Positions 13,630-21,406 of a DNA stretch of 21,664 nt are shown piece after piece. Positions within the stretch are counted from its first letter, which is position 1. Each line of letters opens with the position of its first letter. Both the position numbers and the translations under genes were made by a program. The notes beneath the pieces are model-generated. The model worked only from the letters and a program-made list of their open reading frames with translations, was not told the origin of the DNA and searched no databases. The DNA comes from an uncultured Flavobacterium sp. (GTDB taxonomy: Bacteria > Bacteroidota > Bacteroidia > Flavobacteriales > Flavobacteriaceae): positions 1 through 21,664 of the forward strand of contig NZ_CAMIHH010000053.1 in NCBI RefSeq assembly GCF_946220915.1, given 5' to 3'.

Positions 13630-14577
13630 TTATTTCCTGTGTAGCGGGCTGGTAATATCTACATTCTGGAAAGTAATAGCACCTTTTATCACTCCGGCAA
13701 TTGTACTGCGCAGCGCCTCGATGATGTGCAGCTTTAATTCTTTTTTAGAATAGATGAGGCTTACCTCACGCGATGGCCTCGGATCTTTAAAATGGCGCAG
13801 TTTCCTGTTGGCTTTTTCGGTCATGTCCAGGGTGTTGAGGTAGGGCAGGAGTGTCATTCCGAGTCCTTCATCGGCCAGCTTTATCATGGTTTCAAAGCTT
13901 CCGCTCTCTATCTGGAAATGGTTGTCGTGTGGCAGTACCGTCGCTTTGCAGATATTGAGCACGTTGTTGGTAAAGCAGTGCCCGTCCTGTAGCAGGAGTA
14001 TGTTGTCCAGGTTTTCCTCAAGGTCCTCCACGCCAAAATCCTTTTTTTGGTAGGCCGGGTAATTTTCCGGCACGTAAGCTACAAACGGCTCATAGTATAA
14101 AACGATTTCCTTAATGCTTTCCTCTTCCAGCGGGGTGGCAGCAATGGCCGCATCGAGCTGGCCGTTCTTGAGCATACGGATGATCTCCTCTGTAGTGCGC
14201 TCCTCTACTATAAGATTTACTTTTGGATATTTGTTGATGAAGTTGCTCATGAACATGGGCAGCAGGGTAGGCATGATGGTAGGGATGATTCCTATTTTGA
14301 ATTCGCCCCCAATGAATCCCTTCTGCTGGTCTACGATATCCTTGATCCGGTCCGATTCACTAACTATGTTCTTGGCCTGTGTTACTATTTTCTGTCCCAC
14401 CTCGGTAAGCTGTATTGGCTTTTTGCCCCGGTCGAATATCTGCACGTCGAGCTCGTCTTCAAGCTTTTGTATCTGCATGCTTAGCGTGGGCTGTGTTACA
14501 AAGCACTTTTCGGCAGCAAGTGTAAAGTTCTTGTGTTCGGCAACAGCCAGGACATAGTAAAGCTGTGTGATTGTCAT
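13630..14577 (-). CDS. oxyR: LysR-family hydrogen peroxide sensor OxyR
   Basis: 315 residues. N-terminal winged HTH (about 1-60: MTITQLYYVLAVAEHKNFT, AAEKCFVTQPTLSMQIQKLE) and a LysR substrate-binding domain (about 92-300). The redox signature is present: Cys201 in LLQDGHCF and Cys210 in NICKA are 9 residues apart, exactly the spacing of Cys199 and Cys208 in E. coli OxyR, where peroxide forms a disulfide that switches the regulator. It is divergent from dps, a classic OxyR target, with a strong OxyR-like palindrome between them at 14610-14624. It has one further cysteine (Cys25) in the HTH. Confidence in the OxyR call rests on cysteine spacing plus context. Confidence 0.94.
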   Translation of the reverse strand: MTITQLYYVLAVAEHKNFTLAAEKCFVTQPTLSMQIQKLEDELDVQIFDRGKKPIQLTEVGQKIVTQAKNIVSESDRIKDIVDQQKGFIGGEFKIGIIPTIMPTLLPMFMSNFINKYPKVNLIVEERTTEEIIRMLKNGQLDAAIAATPLEEESIKEIVLYYEPFVAYVPENYPAYQKKDFGVEDLEENLDNILLLQDGHCFTNNVLNICKATVLPHDNHFQIESGSFETMIKLADEGLGMTLLPYLNTLDMTEKANRKLRHFKDPRPSREVSLIYSKKELKLHIIEALRSTIAGVIKGAITFQNVDITSPLHRK

Positions 14578-14609
14578 ATATAGATATTTATGATAAAATT
14601 ATAAAAACG

Positions 14610-14624
14610 ATTGATATAAACTAT
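14610..14624. promoter_or_regulatory. Putative OxyR operator between oxyR and dps
   Basis: The 15-mer ATTGATATAAACTAT matches the E. coli OxyR half-operator ATAGnTnnnAnCTAT at all specified positions except one (third base T for A). Spaced copies 7 nt to either side are weak (about half the positions match). It lies 65 nt before the dps ATG at 14689 and 32 nt before the oxyR ATG; with a -7-like TACTTTTA at 14648-14655, it would be centred near -45 for dps, a position suited to activation. Confidence 0.55.
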
Positions 14625-14688
14625 ACTTTTTATGGTTAAATTTACTGTACTTTTATATGTGTAAAAACTTACAAATAACTACTTGTCT

Positions 14689-15189
14689 ATGAAAAGCAAA
14701 CAACAACAGGAAGAAATGAATATTTTAGGCCTGCCGGTAAAAGAAGCCGAAGTAATTGCTGCCGAGCTCAATATCCTCTTGTCTAATTTTCAGGTATATT
14801 ACCAAAATCTCAGGGGCATCCACTGGAACATTCGCGGCAAGCGTTTTTTTGACCTCCACGTGAAATTTGAAGAGCTGTATAACGATGCACAGCTCAAGAT
14901 CGACATGGTGGCCGAGAGGGTACTTACCCTTGGCAGCACGCCCCTGCACACTTTTGAAGATTACATTGCGAACAACAGGCTTGAAGTGGGTAAAAATGTT
15001 TCGCGCGATACGGATGCCGTGCACCTTATCATGGCCTCATTAGCCGACCTGCTTAAAATCGAAAGGGTAATACTCGATGAATCGGCAAAGATAAATGACG
15101 AAGGCACCAACTCTATGATGGGCGATTTTATCAAGGAACAGGAAAAGACAATGTGGATGATGAAAGCATGGAGCGAAGAGGAAATATAA
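14689..15189 (+). CDS. dps: Dps-family ferritin-like DNA-protecting protein
   Basis: 166 residues from the ATG at 14689; a TTG two codons upstream (14683) is a less likely start. Dps dodecamers oxidise and store iron using peroxide and so protect DNA. The inter-subunit ferroxidase ligands fall where expected: His45 in GIHWNIRG, His57 and Glu61 in LHVKFEELY, Asp72 and Glu76 in IDMVAERVL, the same spacing as His51, His63, Asp67, Asp78 and Glu82 of E. coli Dps. The N-terminal tail (MKSKQQQEEMN) is short with two lysines, so direct DNA binding is possible but not strongly indicated. Divergent from oxyR with an OxyR-like site between them, predicting induction by peroxide. No terminator is visible before the next gene. 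Confidence 0.96.
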   Translation: MKSKQQQEEMNILGLPVKEAEVIAAELNILLSNFQVYYQNLRGIHWNIRGKRFFDLHVKFEELYNDAQLKIDMVAERVLTLGSTPLHTFEDYIANNRLEVGKNVSRDTDAVHLIMASLADLLKIERVILDESAKINDEGTNSMMGDFIKEQEKTMWMMKAWSEEEI

Positions 15190-15235
15190 CATTTAGTGAA
15201 ATTATTTATAAATAATAATCCCTATCTTCGCCGGG

Positions 15236-15520
15236 ATGAAGCTTGTTGTAAATATAGTACTTTTCCTATTTGTTTCGTTCCTTTGCGCTCCTACTGTTGT
15301 GAGCCTTATTGAGGACGAAGCAGACGTATCTGTAGTTTACAGCCTCACCGAAGAAGAGATACAAAAAGAATTGAAGGAAATAAAAGCAGCGCCTTACACA
15401 GAGTTTGGTGTTGCTTTTTTTATTCACATAAAAGCAACCTCGCTTATAAAATCGGCTAATCTCGAAAAGCACGACAACATTGCCGGTGAGATATGCTCGC
15501 CGCCTCCCGAATGCGTATAA
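15236..15520 (+). CDS. Small exported or membrane-anchored protein, uncharacterised (94 aa)
   Basis: N-terminal hydrophobic segment (about 3-24, LVVNIVLFLFVSFLCAPTVV) acts as signal peptide or anchor. The rest is acidic and polar (EDEADVSVVYSLTEEEIQKE) and ends with LEKHDNIAGEICSPPPECV, where the IHDN/SPPPE-like tail is one I recall from short flavobacterial proteins near SulP-type genes. The two C-terminal cysteines (in EICS and PECV) are near the end. It starts 46 nt after dps and ends 80 nt before sulP. No function known. A role alongside the SulP transporter is only suggested by position. Confidence 0.65.
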   Translation: MKLVVNIVLFLFVSFLCAPTVVSLIEDEADVSVVYSLTEEEIQKELKEIKAAPYTEFGVAFFIHIKATSLIKSANLEKHDNIAGEICSPPPECV

Positions 15521-15532
15521 TATGATTGCAAT

Positions 15533-15573
15533 GCCATAGCGGCAGCCCGAAAGGCAGTGGATCGCCGGATGGG
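15533..15573. repeat. Possible dispersed extragenic repeat fragment
   Basis: The G/C-rich gap before sulP (…ATAGCGGCAGCCCGAAAGGC…) contrasts with the A/T-rich intergenic DNA elsewhere and resembles, from memory, repeat elements scattered in Bacteroidota genomes. It contains no gene or clean hairpin. Only a genome-wide copy count would confirm it. Confidence 0.3.
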
Positions 15574-15600
15574 TTTAATTGTATTATATAGTAATTTGGT

Positions 15601-17214
15601 ATGACAAAAAAGACAAATCTTTTTGGCAGCCTCAAGGCCGATTTGCCATCGGGCCTTGTGGTATTTTTAGTGGCGCTGCCATTGTGCCTGGGCATTGCCC
15701 TGGCTTCAAAAGCGCCGCCGCTTTCCGGTATCATTGCCGGCATTATAGGTGGCATTGTAATTGGTTCGCTCAGCAATTCGCACATAAGCGTTTCGGGCCC
15801 TGCAGCAGGGCTTATTTCAATAGTGCTCACATCTGTTGCCACACTGGGTTCATTTGAAGCTTTCCTGCTGGCGGTTTGCCTCGCCGGGGCCATACAGCTC
15901 GTGCTGGGCTTCATAAAGGCTGGGAGCATTTCCAACTATTTTCCTTCGAATGTGATCGAGGGCATGCTCGCGGGCATTGGCCTCATCATCATTATCAACC
16001 AGCTGGAACATGCCGTAGGATATGATAAAGCTTACGAGGGCGATGAATCAATCTTCAGGCTCGATGGCGGCAACCCTTTTTCAGACATCCCGGACATTAT
16101 CAACCGCTTTGAAGGCGGTGCCGTGATCATTTCGCTATTGTCGCTCGCAATACTCATAGCATGGGACAAAATACCTGCCCTGAAACGGCTCAAGATATTG
16201 CCTGGTGCACTGGTGGCTGTTGCAGCCGGAATAATAATCAACCAGCTCTTTATTTCTACAGGAAGCCACTTTGCGCTTGAGGCAAAACACCTGGTAACCT
16301 TGCCGGTGGCAACGTCGTTTGCCGACATACAGGGGTTTGTAGTAATGCCCGATTTTTCGGCGATCTCAAATATCCAGGTATGGGTGGCCGCAGGAACCAT
16401 AGCAGTAGTAGCCTCTATTGAGACTTTGCTTTGCATTGAGGCTTCCGACAGGATGGACGTGCAAAAGCGCTATACCGATACCAATAATGAGCTGAGGGCG
16501 CAGGGCATAGGCAACATCCTTAGCGGGATGGTAGGCGGCTTGCCCATAACATCGGTAGTAGTGCGCTCGTCGGCAAATGCTAATGCCGGGGCCAAGACCA
16601 AGATGTCGGCAATCATACACGGGACACTGCTGCTGGTATGTGTTTTGGCAATTCCGGTGATATTGAACATGATACCGCTGGCCACGCTTGCCGCAGTATT
16701 GCTCATGGTAGGATATAAGCTGGCCAACCCTGCAAAGCTGAAGCATTTCTGGGATAAGGGCAAATACCAGTTCATACCTTTTATCGCAACACTGGTGGCG
16801 GTAGTTGCCACCGACCTGCTTAAAGGAGTGGCGCTTGGTATGATAATAAGCATACTGTTCATACTAAGGGGCAATCTCAAGAGGGCTTACAATTTCAGGA
16901 AGGAAGAATATGCCGAAGGCGATACCATACACATTGACCTGGCACAGGAAGTATCGTTTCTTAATAAAGCGGCGATAAAATCAACACTCAACGACCTTCC
17001 CGAAAATTCGATCGTAATTATTGATGCGTCCGATACCGTATATATTGCCCACGATGTGCTGGACCTGATACAGGAATTCCGGGACATAAAAGCGATGGAG
17101 ATGAACATTAATGTAAAGCTGGTAGGATTTAAAGAGGCCTATGAGCTGGAAAACACAGATACCGGAAAAGTATTTGTAGAACATAATGAAAAGAGTAACA
17201 AAACCGAAAATTAA
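15601..17214 (+). CDS. SulP-family anion transporter (probable bicarbonate transporter)
   Basis: 537 residues with about ten or more membrane segments, beginning LPSGLVVFLVALPLCLGIAL (signature of SulP transporters) and continuing with SVSGPAAGLISIVL, GSISNYFPSNVIEGMLAGIG and AVLLMVGYKL. Residues about 455-525 form a STAS-like cytoplasmic domain (IHIDLAQEVSFLN, VIIDASDTVYIAHD). SulP proteins carry sulfate, bicarbonate or other anions, and sequence alone does not decide; the beta-carbonic anhydrase 35 nt downstream makes bicarbonate the best guess, because SulP and carbonic anhydrase are repeatedly linked or fused in bacteria. No sulfate-assimilation genes are nearby. Probably sodium- or proton-coupled, in the inner membrane. 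Annotation as sulfate permease would be unsupported here. Confidence 0.9.
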   Translation: MTKKTNLFGSLKADLPSGLVVFLVALPLCLGIALASKAPPLSGIIAGIIGGIVIGSLSNSHISVSGPAAGLISIVLTSVATLGSFEAFLLAVCLAGAIQLVLGFIKAGSISNYFPSNVIEGMLAGIGLIIIINQLEHAVGYDKAYEGDESIFRLDGGNPFSDIPDIINRFEGGAVIISLLSLAILIAWDKIPALKRLKILPGALVAVAAGIIINQLFISTGSHFALEAKHLVTLPVATSFADIQGFVVMPDFSAISNIQVWVAAGTIAVVASIETLLCIEASDRMDVQKRYTDTNNELRAQGIGNILSGMVGGLPITSVVVRSSANANAGAKTKMSAIIHGTLLLVCVLAIPVILNMIPLATLAAVLLMVGYKLANPAKLKHFWDKGKYQFIPFIATLVAVVATDLLKGVALGMIISILFILRGNLKRAYNFRKEEYAEGDTIHIDLAQEVSFLNKAAIKSTLNDLPENSIVIIDASDTVYIAHDVLDLIQEFRDIKAMEMNINVKLVGFKEAYELENTDTGKVFVEHNEKSNKTEN

Positions 17215-17249
17215 TTCCCATTACGGGGCTAAACATAAATTAGTTTATT

Positions 17250-17891
17250 ATGAAAATGGATGATTTTTATAAGAAGATTTTAGACAACAACAGGATATGG
17301 TCGGAAACCAAGCTGGCTAAAGACCCTGAATATTTTAATAACCTTGCCAAGGGCCAGTCGCCGCCATTGTTATGGATTGGATGTTCTGACAGCCGTGTGC
17401 CTGCCAACGAGGTTATTGGCGCACAGCCGGGCGAAGTGTTTGTACACAGGAACATTGCCAACATGGTCGTGCATACCGACATGAATATGCTTAGCGTACT
17501 GGACTATGCAGTAAACGTATTGAAAGTGAAGCACGTGATTGTTTGCGGCCATTATGGATGCGGTGGTGTAAAGGCTGCCATGGGCAATGACTCCATTGGG
17601 CTGATCGACAATTGGATAAGGCACATTAAAGATGTGTACAGGCACCACAAGCAATATCTTGATTCGATCATCGATGAGCACGACAGGTTCAATGCTTTTG
17701 TGGAATTAAACGTAAAAGAACAGGTAATGGACCTTGCCAAAACTTCGATCGTGCAAAATGCCTGGAGAAACGGGCAGGACCTATGTCTGCATGGATGGGT
17801 ATACGGCCTTGATAGCGGCATTGTAAAAGACCTTGAAGTGAACTATTGCGACAATACAGAACTGGAAAAGGTAAACCGCCTAAACTTTTAA
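17250..17891 (+). CDS. can: Beta-carbonic anhydrase
   Basis: 213 residues, the usual length. Interconverts CO2 and bicarbonate in the cytoplasm. The beta-class zinc site and catalytic dyad are visible: Cys45, Asp47 and Arg49 in WIGCSDSRVP, and His101 and Cys104 in VCGHYGCGGV. Downstream, WVYGLDSGIVKDLEV is the typical C-terminal strand. It starts 35 nt after the sulP stop with no visible promoter in between and ends at a strong terminator (17908-17938), so the two form one operon: SulP brings in bicarbonate, the enzyme balances it with CO2 for carboxylation reactions. Two ATGs (17250 and 17256) are possible; the first has the better distance to an A/T-rich upstream stretch. Confidence 0.96.
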   Translation: MKMDDFYKKILDNNRIWSETKLAKDPEYFNNLAKGQSPPLLWIGCSDSRVPANEVIGAQPGEVFVHRNIANMVVHTDMNMLSVLDYAVNVLKVKHVIVCGHYGCGGVKAAMGNDSIGLIDNWIRHIKDVYRHHKQYLDSIIDEHDRFNAFVELNVKEQVMDLAKTSIVQNAWRNGQDLCLHGWVYGLDSGIVKDLEVNYCDNTELEKVNRLNF

Positions 17892-17907
17892 ATTTTATAT
17901 TTTAGAA

Positions 17908-17938
17908 ATGGCCGCCTTTTCCAGGCGGCTATTTTTTT
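17908..17938 (+). terminator. Terminator of the sulP/can operon
   Basis: GCCGCCT (17911-17917) pairs with AGGCGGC (17923-17929) around TTTCC, extended by outer A-T pairs, then T residues at 17932-17938. Its T-tract overlaps the stop codon of the convergent LETM1-related gene by two bases, so the two genes share almost no spacer. Confidence 0.9.
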
Positions 17939-19136
17939 ATTCATTCTCCTCTAAATTCTCATTGAATACTGTTGGCAGCAGCTGCGGGATGAATTTAATC
18001 AGCAGGGGCAGGAGCAGGCTTCCGCCGGGAAGCAGGAAAATGGTTAGCGAAGGGACCGTTTTGCATATTTCCAGCAACTGCTTTTTTACTTTTTTCTTTT
18101 CTTTTTCGTCAAGGCTCCGGTGTGTGGAGTGGGTAAGCAGCAGCATGAGTTCACCATTGTTGGAAAGCTCTTTGATGAGCCTGTTCTTATTGCGGGTTAT
18201 AAGCAGTTTTACGCTTTGTGCCGCGTGTTCGTAAAAATGCTTTACCGGATTGGAATAATTAAAATAGGGAATGTTCTTCCTGTTTTTCCTGATGAACACA
18301 TCAAACGATGCAATGCTCTCGGCTGCAATCTCATCATCAAGGCCAAGTTCGCCCGCCAGGCGGTACAGGAAATCGATCTCGCCCTGCTCGGCAGCGCCAT
18401 CGGTCCATATCGCCATCCCTGCCATGTCAAGAAGGTAATTTTTTTCTGATTTCGATTGGAAATACCCCAACTCAAGCCTGCTGAAATCATCAGCCTTAAT
18501 TACTGAAAATTTTGTATACCGCACTGACGATTCAAAAAGCCGTATTAGCAGGTCATCATATTCGGTGGTTTTATTTTTGCTTTTCAGCGCCAGTGATACA
18601 ATGGTTAACACCGCTTCTTCCAGTTTACGCAGGTATTCGCCGGGCAATTCATTGTTAAGCAGGTACTGTCTGAAAGCGAGTACGTCCATCACGATCAGTG
18701 CATTGGTAAGTATGTGCGAAAAGTTCCTGCTGAATACATTATCATTGGTCCTGATACGCTCGTTTAATATTTCTTCCAGCTGGTGGCTTCGTGCTGCTGC
18801 CGGCAATACTTTTTTGAGCAGGCTGTTGCCCTCGGGCGCCATTTGTTTGTAAAAGGCAATGGCCCTGCTGATAAAAGCCTTTGGGTCCTGCTCATTGGTA
18901 ACGAGCACATGAACGTCATATAATGTGTTGAGCAATGCAGCCTTCGTGGTCTCTTCGGTAGTCCATCCGCCAGTTTCTTTTTTGTCGAGGTTATTGAAGG
19001 AAACCACATGGCCGTAAATGAAACCGGTGTCGCGCACCGCCCTGTAAAATTCGTGCGAATTTTGGGCCAAGGACTTTCTGTTGCCAAGCTGTCCCATAAA
19101 TTTATCTATCCAGCCGCTGGCAGAAGGGTTGATCAT
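17937..19136 (-). CDS. LETM1-related biofilm-associated protein
   Basis: 399 residues. I recognise the family from its opening (INPSASGWIDKFMGQL) and from the C-terminus, where KTVPSLTIFLLPGGSLLLPL and IKFIPQLLPTVF resemble the LETM1 signature (a proline-rich hydrophobic hairpin). Flavobacterial members are called LETM1-related biofilm-associated proteins; LETM1 itself is a mitochondrial ion-exchange protein, but transport by the bacterial homologue is not shown. The first 350 residues are helical and charged with no signal peptide; only the last 35 contain a possible membrane-inserting segment. The central part (GMAIWTDGAAEQGEIDFLYR, ELGLDDEIA) resembles TerB-like acid-rich helices (inference). 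A promoter fits at 19156-19187. It converges with can and is probably monocistronic. Confidence 0.8.
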   Translation of the reverse strand: MINPSASGWIDKFMGQLGNRKSLAQNSHEFYRAVRDTGFIYGHVVSFNNLDKKETGGWTTEETTKAALLNTLYDVHVLVTNEQDPKAFISRAIAFYKQMAPEGNSLLKKVLPAAARSHQLEEILNERIRTNDNVFSRNFSHILTNALIVMDVLAFRQYLLNNELPGEYLRKLEEAVLTIVSLALKSKNKTTEYDDLLIRLFESSVRYTKFSVIKADDFSRLELGYFQSKSEKNYLLDMAGMAIWTDGAAEQGEIDFLYRLAGELGLDDEIAAESIASFDVFIRKNRKNIPYFNYSNPVKHFYEHAAQSVKLLITRNKNRLIKELSNNGELMLLLTHSTHRSLDEKEKKKVKKQLLEICKTVPSLTIFLLPGGSLLLPLLIKFIPQLLPTVFNENLEENE

Positions 19137-19155
19137 GGTTTGGATTTAATAGTAG

Positions 19156-19187
19156 CAAAGCTATGCAATTTTTCGGGTATCGAACAA
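19156..19187 (-). promoter_or_regulatory. Promoter of the LETM1-related gene
   Basis: On the minus strand, TTG (plus 19185-19187), 21 nt, then TAGCTTTG (plus 19156-19163) match the Bacteroidota promoter. Predicted leader about 13 nt before the ATG at 19136. Confidence 0.55.
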
Positions 19188-19243
19188 CAGTTAAATATAT
19201 CCTATAATTAATTAGCCATGAAATGTGGCACTTTCAAAACCGA

Positions 19244-19251
19244 TAAATTTG
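19244..19251 (+). promoter_or_regulatory. Possible -7 element of the FAD oxidoreductase gene
   Basis: TAAATTTG matches TAnnTTTG, 19 nt before the ATG at 19271. No TTG lies at the -33 position (the sequence there is TGTGG), so it is incomplete or needs an activator. Confidence 0.4.
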
Positions 19252-19270
19252 TAAGGCAATCACTATTTTC

Positions 19271-20476
19271 ATGACACTAAAAGCAGGCTACCCCTTCTGG
19301 CTGATCAAAGACGGCCTCCCATTCACATTTCCAAAGCTGGACCACGACATAGAGACCGATGTGGTCATAATGGGCGCGGGCATATCCGGCGCGCTGGTTC
19401 GCTATTACCTTATTAATGCCGGTGTAAAATGCGTTACGGTAGATGCCCGTACCATAGGCTTGGGCAGCACGAGCGCAAGTACATCGCTGCTGCAATATGA
19501 GATTGATATACAGCTCCACAAGCTTACCGGTATGATTGGCCGGGAAAAGGCCGAACGGGCTTACCAATTGTGCAGCGATGCCATAGACAAGCTGGGGGAT
19601 ATAGTGCAAAAGCGCGGGGTGGATTATTTTGAGAAGAAAAAAAGCCTGTATTATGCAGCTTATAAAAAGGATGTGGCAAGCCTTAAAAAGGAATATGAGG
19701 CGCGCAGGCAGGCGGGGTTCAAGGTGCGTTACCTTGAAGCAGATGAGCTCGAAAAAGAATTCGGGTTCAAAGGTCACGGCGCCATCTTGTCACAACAGGG
19801 CGCGCAGACCAATGCCTACATGCTTGCCCACTGCCTGTTGCAGCACAAGCATGCTAAGGGCAGCGCCAATGACATCTTTGACCGCACGCCAATTGTTGAC
19901 ATCAGGCATGGCGCGGATGGTGTAGTAATGAAAACGGAAAGCGGCCACACGATACGCTGTAAAAAGCTGGTTTATGCCACTGGCTATGAAGTAGTGAATT
20001 ATATCGACAAAAAAATCGTGAACCTGCTTTCTACGTATGCTGTTGTAAGCGAACAGTATAATGAGAGGAAGTTCTGGAAGGACGATGTGCTGATATGGAA
20101 TACTGCCGACCCGTACCTTTATTTACGCACCACGCCCGATAACCGCGTTCTGGTAGGGGGGAGGGATGAAGATTTTCATGCTCCTGCCAGGCGTGACAAG
20201 CTGATAAAAAGAAAAACAGACCAACTGTCGGCCGACGTAAACAAAATGTTTCCTGAACTTGAATTTAAGCCCGAATTCAGCTGGACGGGTACATTTGGTT
20301 CAACTAACGACGGCCTGCCCTACATCGGCCCGTATGATAAGCTTCCCAACAGCTATTTTGCATTAGGGTTTGGAGGCAACGGGATAACGTTCAGTGTTAT
20401 CGCTGCCGAGATCATTACCGACCTGATTCTTGGCAAAGAGAATAGGGATGTGGAGCTTTTTAGTTTTGAGAGGTAA
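19271..20476 (+). CDS. FAD-dependent oxidoreductase of the DAO (D-amino acid oxidase-like) family
   Basis: 401 residues. The dinucleotide-binding fold begins at DVVIMGAGISGALVRYYL (GxGxxG at 35-40), followed by VKCVTVDARTIGLGSTSAST, the segment that positions FAD in DAO-family enzymes such as glycine oxidase, sarcosine oxidase, DadA or the MnmC oxidase domain. The C-terminal part (GTFGSTNDGLPYIGPYDKLP, then FALGFGGNGITFSVIAAEII) completes FAD binding. There is no signal peptide and no Rieske or extra domain. The substrate cannot be told from sequence; an amine or amino acid is likely. MnmD is encoded 6 kb away without an MnmC1 domain, but this protein lacks clear MnmC1 features, so I do not link them. 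Stand-alone gene with a -7-like element at 19244-19251. Confidence 0.85.
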   Translation: MTLKAGYPFWLIKDGLPFTFPKLDHDIETDVVIMGAGISGALVRYYLINAGVKCVTVDARTIGLGSTSASTSLLQYEIDIQLHKLTGMIGREKAERAYQLCSDAIDKLGDIVQKRGVDYFEKKKSLYYAAYKKDVASLKKEYEARRQAGFKVRYLEADELEKEFGFKGHGAILSQQGAQTNAYMLAHCLLQHKHAKGSANDIFDRTPIVDIRHGADGVVMKTESGHTIRCKKLVYATGYEVVNYIDKKIVNLLSTYAVVSEQYNERKFWKDDVLIWNTADPYLYLRTTPDNRVLVGGRDEDFHAPARRDKLIKRKTDQLSADVNKMFPELEFKPEFSWTGTFGSTNDGLPYIGPYDKLPNSYFALGFGGNGITFSVIAAEIITDLILGKENRDVELFSFER

Positions 20477-20580
20477 CATTCAATTAGCATTTTACTAACA
20501 CTTATTGTGATAACACTAACAACTCTGCCAATTTATTCGCTTTACCTTAGCTGAAATAACAAATTCAAAACAGACTTATC

Positions 20581-21180
20581 ATGAAAAAGACCTCATTTTT
20601 TAGTAAAGCGCTTCTGGGTGCAGCCGTTGTAACAATGTCTATGGGAGCCGTATCCTGCAAGGAGGAAAACAAAGCTGAAGACCCAAAAGAAGTAGCCGAG
20701 GAAGAGAACGAAGCTAAATTCGATGATGTTAACGAGGATAAAGAAGAAGATTCTGATTATCTTGTACTGGCTGCCGAAGTTGACATGAAGGAAATTGAAT
20801 TGGGTAAGCTTGCGCAGCAAAAAAGCACCAATGCCGATGTGCAGGCTCTGGGCAAAATGATGGTAGACCAGCATACAAAGGCATCTGCCGACACCAAGGC
20901 GCTTGCAGCGAAAAAAAATATTACCCTGCCAACAACACTAACAGATAGCGGCCAGGAAGCTTATAAAGACCTGAATGACAAAACAGGCCACGATTTTGAC
21001 AAGGCCTATGCAGACATGATGGTGGATGGCCATGAAAAAACCATCGAAAAAATGGAAAGAGCTTCTGAAAAAGCTACCGATGCAGACATAAGGATGTGGG
21101 CGGCCAATATGCTGCCTTCATTACGCACACACCTTGAGCATGCTAAAATGGCTAAAGAGAAAATAAAAGCTGTAAAGTAA
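20581..21180 (+). CDS. DUF4142 (ferritin-like) lipoprotein
   Basis: 199 residues. A signal peptide ends in the lipobox AVSC with Cys26, predicting an envelope lipoprotein. Residues 27-58 are a very acidic linker (runs such as VAEEENEAKFDD). The DUF4142 domain, about 59-195, is a four-helix ferritin-like bundle: LVLAAEVDMKEIELGKLAQQ, VQALGKMMVDQHTKAS and ADMMVDGHEKTIEKMERAS, with conserved His in DQHTKA and DGHEKT that could bind metal. Family members are widespread in proteobacteria and Bacteroidota envelopes and some are stress-induced; no activity is established. It is monocistronic with a terminator right after it; no consensus promoter is visible in 20477-20580. Confidence 0.88.
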   Translation: MKKTSFFSKALLGAAVVTMSMGAVSCKEENKAEDPKEVAEEENEAKFDDVNEDKEEDSDYLVLAAEVDMKEIELGKLAQQKSTNADVQALGKMMVDQHTKASADTKALAAKKNITLPTTLTDSGQEAYKDLNDKTGHDFDKAYADMMVDGHEKTIEKMERASEKATDADIRMWAANMLPSLRTHLEHAKMAKEKIKAVK

Positions 21181-21200
21181 CAGTGGTTTGTTTATAAATC

Positions 21201-21235
21201 AAAAACTCCGGGACTGCAAAGCCCCGGAGTTTTTT
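21201..21235 (+). terminator. Terminator of the DUF4142 gene
   Basis: AAAAACTCCGGG (21201-21212) pairs with CCCGGAGTTTTT (21223-21234), 12 bp around a 10-nt loop, followed by T residues. The A/T flanks also make it usable from the minus strand, where it would end the transcript of the receiver gene and the small gene behind it. Confidence 0.9.
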
Positions 21236-21249
21236 ATTGGGACAATATG

Positions 21250-21403
21250 TCATTTACCCGATGATGGCTTTTTCTTAATAAGCTGTATTAGTGCAAATAC
21301 AAGTGCTGCCACCAAAAGCAGGTGGATAAGTGCACTCGTGATATACCATACAAAATGCCCGAGCACCCAAAAGATGAGGAACTATGTAAAGCAGGTTTTT
21401 CAT
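21250..21403 (-). pseudogene. Frameshifted small membrane protein (lmo0937-family-like)
   Basis: On the minus strand an ATG at 21401-21403 opens with MKNLLYI, the N-terminus typical of lmo0937-family small membrane proteins. That frame then loses similarity, whereas the next frame reads FLIFWVLGHFVWYITSAL and continues through HLLLVAALVFALIQLIKKK to TGA at 21250-21252, the second half of such a protein. The total of 154 nt is 51 codons plus one base, so a single-base insertion (or a two-base loss) near 21380 breaks the gene. No alternative in-frame start upstream of the second part exists, because a TAG precedes it. It begins 3 nt after the stop of the receiver-domain gene, so it would be in the same transcript. 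Real mutation, assembly error or strain variation cannot be told apart here. Confidence 0.6.
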
Positions 21404-21406
21404 GGC

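Noticed and set aside
15579..17184. Several long antisense open frames within sulP, for example 16032-16436 and 16470-16880 on the minus strand
   Set aside because: They mirror the hydrophobic sulP codons, lack family features and start sites, and sit wholly inside a well-supported gene.
19271..20476. MnmC1 oxidase partner for the stand-alone MnmD
   Set aside because: Only general DAO-family features are present and the gene is 6 kb away in a separate unit.
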